Below, in pieces: positions 1-5,634 of a stretch of DNA of 5,634 bases (its first letter is position 1; each line of letters begins with the position of its first letter). A program made the translations under genes and the position numbers. Source of the stretch: Synechococcales cyanobacterium PMM_0073 (lineage in GTDB: Bacteria; Cyanobacteriota; Cyanobacteriia; Elainellales; Elainellaceae); assembly GCA_949127695.1 (NCBI GenBank), contig CASBQH010000415.1, positions 1-5,634 on the forward strand. The letters run 5' to 3'. The notes below the pieces were generated by a model, which saw only the letters and a list, made by a program, of their open reading frames with translations, made no database searches and was not told the DNA's origin.

Positions 1-353
1 CGCTGCTGCTGGCCTGCGCTCGGCAAAAGCTGGCAGAGTTTCCGCCGCTGGAATGGCAGGCTGGAGCCGCAGTCTGCGTGGTGGCTGCGGCTCCAGGCTA
101 TCCAGATGACTATCCCAAAGGTGCGGTGATTAGCGGCCTAGAGGCTGCTGCCGCTGAAGCCTATCTGTTTCATGCGGGCACGAAGCTGAAGCAGCAGCAG
201 ATTGTCAGTGACGGGGGGCGAGTGCTGGGCGTGACGGCCACAGGCGAGGATCTGGCTGCGGCGCTGAGCAAAGCCTATGGCGCGCTTGGCAAGATTCAGT
301 TCGAGGGCATGTATTATCGAAAAGATATTGGACATCTGGCGTTGAATGTTTGA
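1..353 (+). CDS. purD: Phosphoribosylamine-glycine ligase (GAR synthetase), 3' end only
   Basis: This is the C-terminal 116 residues of PurD; the gene starts left of the window, and the first complete codon is at position 3. PurD is a cytosolic ATP-grasp enzyme that joins glycine to 5-phosphoribosylamine, the second step of de novo purine synthesis. The visible part is the PurD C-terminal domain. It shows the family's ordered motifs: a GYPDDYPKG block near position 96, then FHAGTKLK, then GGRVLGVTATG, and finally YYRKDIG shortly before the TGA at 351. The ATP-grasp core is outside the window, so catalytic residues cannot be checked. The gene ends normally with no sign of truncation. It is followed after 58 bp by a same-strand glycosyltransferase gene; a shared transcript is possible but not shown. 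Confidence 0.95.
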   Translation, partial: LLLACARQKLAEFPPLEWQAGAAVCVVAAAPGYPDDYPKGAVISGLEAAAAEAYLFHAGTKLKQQQIVSDGGRVLGVTATGEDLAAALSKAYGALGKIQFEGMYYRKDIGHLALNV

Positions 354-411
354 GCATGAGGCAAGGGGTGGCTAGGTTGTTTGATTTTCTTCATGTGGCA
401 TTTACCTAGAC

Positions 412-1536
412 ATGAATCTATTTGTCTTATCAGAAGTTAAGGTTGAATATGCTCATGTGGGCTGGTCAGTTAGTCGCAGTCTTGAAGCTGTGCTGGCGCA
501 TGTTTTTCAGCCGACTTTTATCTATCCAATTGGGAATCGGCTGGCGCAGCAATCCATGACAATTGGTGAGATGCTGGGATTGCGGACTGAGCGAGTTGAA
601 TTTTTAGGACGCTGCGCCCATCGTCTGAAGCCGCGCTACAGTATTTCAGAGCTGCCGACGCTGCCTCAAAATTCCGCTCCAAATGTGCTGCTGCTGCTGG
701 GAATGACCTCTGATTTTCTCTACTCTGTGCAAGCTCTAGAGCCAATCCTCAGCCAGTTTGACCTGAGAATTGGCTATTTGCTAGACGGCTTTGATCCTGA
801 CTGGCTACCGCCGTCTCTGTTCTCAAAATTTGACCAGATATTTGTGTTGGGTCAGGAATTGGCTGAGGCGCTTCAGAAAGCCGGTATCCCGGCTGCCTCT
901 CTGCCAATTGCCGTCAATACAGCCAGCTTTAATATTCAGTCTGCGGCGCGCTGGATTGATGTGATCAGCTATGGCCGAACTGATGCGGCTGTGCATCAGC
1001 AGCTCCAGCAACAGTTCAATCAGCCCAGCAGTTCGCGGCTTTATCTACATTCCACCTTTAGCAAAGGCGATGTCTTTAATTCGCAAGAGCATGACATGCT
1101 GATGTGCAAGCTCTTGAGTCAGTCTAAAATTAGCCTTTGCTTTGAGGGCAGCAGCTTGCGCCGGTTTTGGGGCAGTTCGCCGCTGCTCTATCGCTGGCTA
1201 GAAGCCTGGGCAGCGGGCTGTACGGTGGTGGGTCGCAAGCCGTTTGGCGCAGGGGTGGCTGAGCTGATGGACTGGCCGAATAGCGCCATTGACCTGCCTA
1301 CAGATCCGGCTGAGGTTGTCCCGTTTATTGAGGCACTGCTGGATGATCCAGCCAGCTTAGCGGAGAACGATCGGCGCAATCGCCAGCAATGCCTGCGACG
1401 CCACGACTGGCGCTATCGGATTCAGCAGATGCTGGAAACTGTGGATCTGCCTATTCCTGCTCAGCTCACTGCTCAGATTGCCGACTTACAGCAGCAAGCA
1501 GATGCCGTTCCTGAGCTAGCTCTCCTCTCGAGCTGA
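412..1536 (+). CDS. GT-B type glycosyltransferase-like protein (family 1 / CgeB-like), specificity unknown
   Basis: A 374-residue protein that looks like a single-chain GT-B glycosyltransferase transferring a sugar from a nucleotide-sugar donor; donor and acceptor cannot be told from sequence. There is no signal peptide or membrane helix, so it is probably cytosolic or peripheral. The N-terminal half (about 1-170) has alternating beta strands such as NVLLLLG (91-97) and QIFVLGQ (142-148). The C-terminal half has a strand DVISYGR (183-189), then LLYRWLEAWAAGCTVVG (258-274), which resembles the donor-site helix and loop of CgeB-like glycosyltransferases (PF13524 type). A terminal HDWRYRIQQML helix (331-341) also matches the way this family ends. 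The last 25 residues are Gln/Ala/Leu-rich and look like a loose tail. No clear Shine-Dalgarno precedes the ATG at 412. The family call is moderately secure; any pathway (cell envelope, exopolysaccharide, glycolipid) is inference. Confidence 0.75.
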   Translation: MNLFVLSEVKVEYAHVGWSVSRSLEAVLAHVFQPTFIYPIGNRLAQQSMTIGEMLGLRTERVEFLGRCAHRLKPRYSISELPTLPQNSAPNVLLLLGMTSDFLYSVQALEPILSQFDLRIGYLLDGFDPDWLPPSLFSKFDQIFVLGQELAEALQKAGIPAASLPIAVNTASFNIQSAARWIDVISYGRTDAAVHQQLQQQFNQPSSSRLYLHSTFSKGDVFNSQEHDMLMCKLLSQSKISLCFEGSSLRRFWGSSPLLYRWLEAWAAGCTVVGRKPFGAGVAELMDWPNSAIDLPTDPAEVVPFIEALLDDPASLAENDRRNRQQCLRRHDWRYRIQQMLETVDLPIPAQLTAQIADLQQQADAVPELALLSS

Positions 1537-1570
1537 GCTGGTCTGAGCTAGTCTGAGCCAAGCTGAGCCA
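1531..1570. repeat. 10-bp tandem repeat, four copies, between convergent stop codons
   Basis: Four head-to-tail 10-bp units start at 1531, 1541, 1551 and 1561. Each contains CTGAGC at the same phase (1533, 1543, 1553, 1563) with variable flanks: agctgagctg, gtctgagcta, gtctgagcca, agctgagcca. A fifth unit from 1571 is strongly degenerate. The array begins over the glycosyltransferase stop (TGA 1534-1536) and ends 5 bp before the fghA stop on the other strand (1576-1578). The only hairpin seen nearby is AGCTC (1518-1522) with GAGCT (1530-1534), too weak to call a terminator. The repeat is seen directly; any role is unknown. Confidence 0.85.
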
Positions 1571-1575
1571 AGCCG

Positions 1576-2454
1576 CTAAGTTGACCAGAGCTGCTCTGCA
1601 TGATGCTGCATGTGATCGGCCATGAAGCTGGCAATGAAGTAGTAGCTGTGGTCATAGCCCGCCTGCATCCGCAGTTCTAGCGGCTGTCCGGCTTGGGCGC
1701 AGGCTTGCTGGAACAGCTCTGGCTGGAGCTGCTGCGCTAAAAACGGGTCAGCGCTGCCTTGGTCAATCAAAATTGGGGAGCTGAGCTGCTTTGTCAGCAC
1801 TAGCTCGCTGGCGTCATAGGCGCGCCAGTCCTGCGGATTTGCCCCCAAATACTGCCCGAATGCCTTCTGTCCCCAAGGGCAGCGCATCGGCGCAACAATC
1901 GGCGCAAAGGCCGACACCGAACGATATTGCTCCGGCTGTTTCAGCGCACAGATCAGCGCCCCATGTCCGCCCATCGAATGGCCAAAAATCCCTTGGCGCT
2001 CTGGTCGAATCGCAAAATGCTGGCTGATCAAATCTGGCAGCTCGCGGCTGACATAGCTGTACATGCGGTAGTGATTTGCCCAAGGCGACTGGGTGGCATC
2101 GACATAGAAGCCAGCGCCGCTGCCTAAATCCCAGCTCTCGTCTTCTCCGGGCGTCGCCTGATTGCGGGGGCTGGTATCGGGAGCCACCAGCATTAAGCCA
2201 TGTTGGGCGGCCAGCCGCTGTGCCCCGGCTTTGGCCATAAAGTTTTCCTCGGTGCAGGTCAGCCCTGACAGATAGTAGAGTACTGGCACTGGCTCAGACT
2301 CGGCCTGCGGCGGCAGATAGACTGCAAACCGCATCTCGCTGCGACAGCTGGCAGAGGCATGTTTGTAAAATTCTAGCTGGCCGTCAAAGCACCGGGTTTG
2401 ACTGATTCGCTCGATTGTAGATTGCATAGTTTCTAGCTCAAGGTTCCAGCTCAA
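1576..2454 (-). CDS. fghA: S-formylglutathione hydrolase
   Basis: Cytosolic alpha/beta-hydrolase (esterase D type) that hydrolyses S-formylglutathione to formate and glutathione, the last step of glutathione-dependent formaldehyde removal. The 292-residue reading contains the nucleophile elbow GHSMGGHG with Ser160, the probable acid Asp236 in DQGSADPFL, and the base His269 in GYDHSYYF, so the triad looks complete. Other family blocks are LSGLTCTEENF (62-72), APDTSPR (91-97), GEDESWD (103-109) and GAGFYVDAT (113-121). The start is ambiguous. TTG at 2454-2452 has a good Shine-Dalgarno. ATG at 2427-2425 (residue 10, giving 283 residues) better fits the usual N-terminus and length of about 280. 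It lies 7 bp after frmA, which makes its substrate, so the two are almost certainly cotranscribed. Confidence 0.96.
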   Translation of the reverse strand: MSWNLELETMQSTIERISQTRCFDGQLEFYKHASASCRSEMRFAVYLPPQAESEPVPVLYYLSGLTCTEENFMAKAGAQRLAAQHGLMLVAPDTSPRNQATPGEDESWDLGSGAGFYVDATQSPWANHYRMYSYVSRELPDLISQHFAIRPERQGIFGHSMGGHGALICALKQPEQYRSVSAFAPIVAPMRCPWGQKAFGQYLGANPQDWRAYDASELVLTKQLSSPILIDQGSADPFLAQQLQPELFQQACAQAGQPLELRMQAGYDHSYYFIASFMADHMQHHAEQLWST

Positions 2455-2458
2455 AACG

Positions 2459-2461
2459 TCC

Positions 2462-2463
<2 letters not shown>
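2459..2463 (-). promoter_or_regulatory. Ribosome binding site for fghA, overlapping the frmA stop codon
   Basis: On the minus strand GAGGA lies 4 nt before the TTG at 2454-2452 and shares its first two bases with the frmA TGA stop (2464-2462). This favours TTG as at least one real start and suggests translational coupling of fghA to frmA. The alternative ATG at 2427 has only a weak GAG upstream. Confidence 0.6.
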
Positions 2464-3604
<1,141 letters not shown>

Positions 3605-3607
3605 TCA

Positions 3608-3622
3608 GCAGGTTGACACCGC
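3608..3622. promoter_or_regulatory. Imperfect inverted repeat in the frmA upstream region (possible operator)
   Basis: On the + strand GGTTGACACC (3611-3620) has GGT and ACC arms around a 4-bp centre, flanked by further partly matching GC pairs (GCA on the left, GC on the right). It lies about 40-50 bp upstream of the frmA start. Its place between the pmbA-like gene and the formaldehyde operon would suit an operator, but the arms are very short. No confident -35/-10 pair could be placed around it; TAGATA and GATACT on the minus strand are only weak -10 candidates. Confidence 0.2.
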
Positions 3623-3677
3623 GTATCTAAAATCAATTCTCGTCCCGAATGCTATCGAAGCTGCTGACTTATGTTTG

Positions 3678-3711
3678 GCTTTTTATATCTAGCTTTTTAT
3701 ATCTAGCTTTT
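3678..3711. repeat. AT-rich 14-bp tandem repeat at the 3' end of the pmbA-like gene
   Basis: Two identical 14-bp units, GCTTTTTATATCTA, occupy 3678-3691 and 3692-3705, followed by a partial third copy (GCTTTT, 3706-3711). The pmbA-like stop (TAG on the minus strand, 3705-3703) lies inside the second unit, so the repeat runs from the last codons into the frmA upstream region. It stands out from the GC-rich surroundings. On the minus strand it gives two TATAAA-like stretches more than 100 bp upstream of frmA. No stem-loop is convincing enough to call it a terminator. Confidence 0.9.
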
Positions 3712-5004
3712 CCCAGTCACCGACAGCCCTTCTACAATGACCGACGGCGTATAGCAAGCACCGTTCCATTCGGCATCCCCTCCCAATACTAAATGCTTCA
3801 GAGCATTATACACATTGCCAGATACCATTGTATCTTTGACCCGTCCCACAATCTGGCCTTGCTCAACCCAATAGCCCAGCTCCACGTTCACCGAAAACTC
3901 ACCGGAAATGCCCGCGCCGCCGCCCAGCATTTGATCTACCACTAGCCCTGAGCCCATGGTGGCAATCAGCTCACTCAGGCTCTGGCTGCCCGCTTCGATC
4001 ACAAAGTTGAAGCCCCCCGGACTAGGATAGCTGCCCAAGCTGGGGCGAAAGCCATTGCCCGTTGTGCCACTGCCCAAAATGCGGCCAATGCGGCGGTCAG
4101 TGTAAAACAGTTGCAGCACGCCCGACTGAATGAAGGTAATGGCGCGAGTAGCCGTGCCTTCGTCATCAAACGGGCAGCTAAACGGCCCCGCATCGGGCTG
4201 CTGAGACAGGGTAATTGCCGCAGAAGTCACCTGCTCGCCAATTCGCTCACTCCAGGGCGACGAGCGTTCGACCACCTGCTTGCCGCTGATCGCCGCCTGG
4301 ACTGTACCCCAGAGCATATCTGCCACTTTGGCCGTAAACAGCACCGGCATTCGGCGACTGGGGGCGACAGCGCTGGTTTCAGCCCAGCTCAGCCGCTGAA
4401 TAATCTGCTCAGCCAGCGCCACTGGGTTGAGCTGATGCCGCTCGGTTTGGCCATCCGAGACGCTGAGAAAATCATCGCCCCGCACCCATTCCGCCGAGGC
4501 AAAGCAGCTGAGCGTGATGTCGGTATAGCCGCAGTCTAGCCCGTTCGAGTTGACCAGGCGCGTGGTTTCAGCGTCGCATTCCCATTCCAGCGTGCAGAGC
4601 AGATCGGGATAGGCGGCGCGAATCAAGTCAATCGTTTGGCGACCCCAGTCTACCAGCATTTCGACGGCCACAGCGCTGCCCAGATCGGGATACTGTACTT
4701 GGGTGGCCGGGTTGAGTTCAATTGTTTCAGGCGGGTTGAGCTGACTCAGCGCCAGCGCCCGATCGACCAAGCGCTGCGGCTCGACTGGGCCATAGGCGAC
4801 CGACAGCCCCGGACAGCCACCGCGCCAGAGCCGCAGGGCGATGCCTTCAGACTGCGAGCTTTCGAGCTGCTTGAGTCGATTGGCCTCAAAAAACACCGGA
4901 CGCGAGAGCGAGTAAGATTCAAACACCTCGGCGGCTTCTGCCCCAGAGCGCAACGCGAGCTCCAGCAACTGCTCTGCTATCTGGCCTTGCTGCGGTTCGA
5001 TCAT
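3703..5004 (-). CDS. pmbA: TldD/PmbA family protein, PmbA (TldE)-like subunit
   Basis: A 433-residue cytosolic protein of the TldD/PmbA family. In Escherichia coli, TldD and TldE (PmbA) form a heterodimeric metalloprotease that acts on unfolded peptides, trims the microcin B17 precursor and helps degrade the CcdA antitoxin. TldD carries the HExxxH zinc motif; none is present here, so this is the TldE-type, non-metal-binding partner. Family features are the N-terminal AEAAEVFES strand (22-30), the SEGIALRLWRGGCPGLS block (52-68), SCPFDDEGTATR (276-287) followed by IQSGVLQLFYTDRR (292-305), and VKDTMVSGNVYNAL (389-402) near the end. The length is close to that of E. coli PmbA. The ATG at 5004 is the only practical start, because an in-frame stop lies seven codons upstream with no other start codon between; no clear Shine-Dalgarno precedes it. 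No tldD is in the window. Its substrate in this organism is unknown. Confidence 0.88.
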   Translation of the reverse strand: MIEPQQGQIAEQLLELALRSGAEAAEVFESYSLSRPVFFEANRLKQLESSQSEGIALRLWRGGCPGLSVAYGPVEPQRLVDRALALSQLNPPETIELNPATQVQYPDLGSAVAVEMLVDWGRQTIDLIRAAYPDLLCTLEWECDAETTRLVNSNGLDCGYTDITLSCFASAEWVRGDDFLSVSDGQTERHQLNPVALAEQIIQRLSWAETSAVAPSRRMPVLFTAKVADMLWGTVQAAISGKQVVERSSPWSERIGEQVTSAAITLSQQPDAGPFSCPFDDEGTATRAITFIQSGVLQLFYTDRRIGRILGSGTTGNGFRPSLGSYPSPGGFNFVIEAGSQSLSELIATMGSGLVVDQMLGGGAGISGEFSVNVELGYWVEQGQIVGRVKDTMVSGNVYNALKHLVLGGDAEWNGACYTPSVIVEGLSVTGKS

Positions 5005-5195
5005 AAAACTGCGGGCATAGAACTACGAGATGAAGGGCTGTGGCAGCGGATGGATAGTTGGGGGAGATCGAGGCTGTCAGCGGCGGGGAGAGCGGATGGA
5101 TTGATGTTTGAGTCGGCAGAATCACAGCGCGGAGCAAGTCTGACGCCAAAGAGAGCGCTGCAAAGCTAACCCCTATCTTCCCGGATTGGGGGACA
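5005..5195. other. Intergenic region upstream of the pmbA-like gene
   Basis: These 191 bp between two leftward genes hold no convincing coding sequence. Reading frames crossing it lack ribosome binding sites and family-like residues. It contains an 11-bp direct repeat, AGCGGATGGAT, at 5045-5055 and 5091-5101 (46 bp apart), and near its right end a weak stem-loop candidate. It presumably carries the pmbA promoter, but I could not place a -35/-10 pair with confidence. Confidence 0.6.
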
Positions 5196-5199
5196 TTAG
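5166..5199 (-). terminator. Weak stem-loop at the 3' end of the Tab2-like gene
   Basis: CTAA (5166-5169) and CCCC (5170-5173) can pair with TTAG (5196-5199) and GGGG (5188-5191), leaving a 14-nt loop and an unpaired 4-nt bulge (5192-5195). The structure straddles the TAA stop of the Tab2-like gene at 5198-5196. There is no U-tract downstream on the minus strand, so factor-independent termination is doubtful. Confidence 0.18.
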
Positions 5200-5634
5200 G
5201 CTAGATCTAGCTGCTGCATCAGCCAAAAGCCAGCAAACGCCTCTGATTCTGGATCGGTCTGCACTGCCACAAAGTGAATCTGGCCAGACTGCTGCTTGGA
5301 GGCTTCAAAGGCTTGGGCTTCGGCTTGCAGATTGGGGCTGGGCAGGCTGGCCAAAATCCAGGCGTCGTTTGCGCCAGTTTCGAGCACCAGCTGCGGCGGC
5401 TGCGGGTTAAAGCGCAGAAAGGCTAGCTCTAGGCCAGACATCCAGGCGGCTAGGGGCAAGGCGCGGGCCGAATAGATGATCAATCCCGGCACTGGCGTCT
5501 GGGGCTGGAGGCCAAACATGGAAAGCGGGAAGGCTTCGCTGAAGCTGATTTCCCAGTCGGCCATTTCGGCAAAGGCGGCGGCCTCCAGGCTGACAAACGA
5601 CCAGCGTTCGCCCATTAGCGCGTCGGGCAGGGGC
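5196..5634 (-). CDS. Tab2/Atab2 family RNA-binding protein, C-terminal part
   Basis: The gene enters from the right edge: the frame is open to the last base and the N-terminus is missing, so the ATG at 5615 is internal. About 145 residues are visible, roughly the C-terminal half of a family usually about 260-290 residues long. Diagnostic segments are ALPLAAWMSGLEL (52-64, counting from that internal Met), LVLETG (76-81), EAQAFEASKQQSGQIHFVAVQ (98-118) and AGFWLMQQL (128-136), matching the C-terminus of plant ATAB2 and cyanobacterial homologues (DUF1092). In Chlamydomonas, Tab2 is needed for psaB mRNA translation; in Arabidopsis, ATAB2 supports synthesis of photosystem I and II proteins and binds A/U-rich RNA. 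The cyanobacterial role is less defined but is probably related to photosystem protein expression. The family marks the host as an oxygenic phototroph. A perfect 12-bp palindrome, GCTAGATCTAGC (5200-5211), covers the last sense codons. Confidence 0.88.
   Translation of the reverse strand, partial: PLPDALMGERWSFVSLEAAAFAEMADWEISFSEAFPLSMFGLQPQTPVPGLIIYSARALPLAAWMSGLELAFLRFNPQPPQLVLETGANDAWILASLPSPNLQAEAQAFEASKQQSGQIHFVAVQTDPESEAFAGFWLMQQLDLA

Noticed and set aside
1511..1536. Palindromic GAGCTAGCTC and the following AGCTC/GAGCT arms as a terminator for the glycosyltransferase gene.
   Set aside because: The stem is about 5 bp, no T-tract follows, and the sequence is within the coding end.
1791..2127. 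Overlapping + and - strand open frames of 66-89 codons inside fghA.
   Set aside because: They lie entirely within fghA, whose frame carries a complete catalytic triad and family motifs.
3678..3705. The 14-bp repeat as a CRISPR-like array or an insertion-sequence terminal repeat.
   Set aside because: The units are directly adjacent with no spacers, are not inverted, and there is no transposase or cas gene in the window.
4919..5149. A 76-codon minus-strand frame that could be an N-terminal extension or small gene upstream of pmbA.
   Set aside because: It is out of frame with the pmbA-like gene and overlaps its first 28 codons, and the translation looks like shadow sequence. The true pmbA frame has a stop seven codons upstream of its ATG.
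4636..5169. A 177-codon open frame on the + strand over the start of the pmbA-like gene and its upstream region, and a similar 142-codon frame at 4111-4539.
   Set aside because: Both lie mostly antisense to a well-supported family protein, have unstructured Arg/Gln/His-rich translations typical of shadow frames in GC-rich DNA, and match no family I recognise.

Overview
The window reads as an ordinary chromosomal stretch from a cyanobacterium. The strongest pointer is the gene at the right edge, whose C-terminal part matches the Tab2/Atab2 family (formerly DUF1092), found in oxygenic phototrophs. The other genes (purD end, class III alcohol dehydrogenase with S-formylglutathione hydrolase, a PmbA/TldE-like protein, a GT-B glycosyltransferase) fit a moderately GC-rich cyanobacterium. 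I found no HIP1 octamer (GCGATCGC), so that lineage marker does not help.

Layout: positions 1-353 carry the 3' end of purD on the + strand, followed after 58 bp by a complete glycosyltransferase-like gene (412-1536, +). This pair converges on a leftward block. The two facing stop codons are 39 bp apart, and most of that gap is a 10-bp tandem repeat. Read 5'->3' on the minus strand, the leftward block is: Tab2-like (enters from the right edge, ends 5196), 191 bp without a gene, pmbA-like (5004-3703), 131 bp holding an AT-rich 14-bp tandem repeat and a strong ribosome binding site, frmA/adhC (3571-2462), and fghA (2454-1576). frmA and fghA are 7 bp apart and the fghA Shine-Dalgarno overlaps the frmA stop, so they form a tight operon.

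Function: FrmA and FghA are two consecutive steps of glutathione-dependent formaldehyde removal. S-hydroxymethylglutathione is oxidised to S-formylglutathione, which is hydrolysed to formate and glutathione. Catalytic and metal-binding residues appear intact in both. PurD belongs to purine synthesis, Tab2 proteins to photosystem protein synthesis, and PmbA/TldE to a protease pair whose TldD partner is not in view. I see no functional link among these other genes beyond being neighbours.

I see no mobile element, RNA gene, CRISPR array or plausible undescribed multi-gene system. The points worth a second look are small: two short tandem repeats at gene 3' ends, the TTG-versus-ATG start of fghA, the unpaired TldE-type subunit, the unassigned glycosyltransferase, and a few weak inverted or direct repeats between genes.
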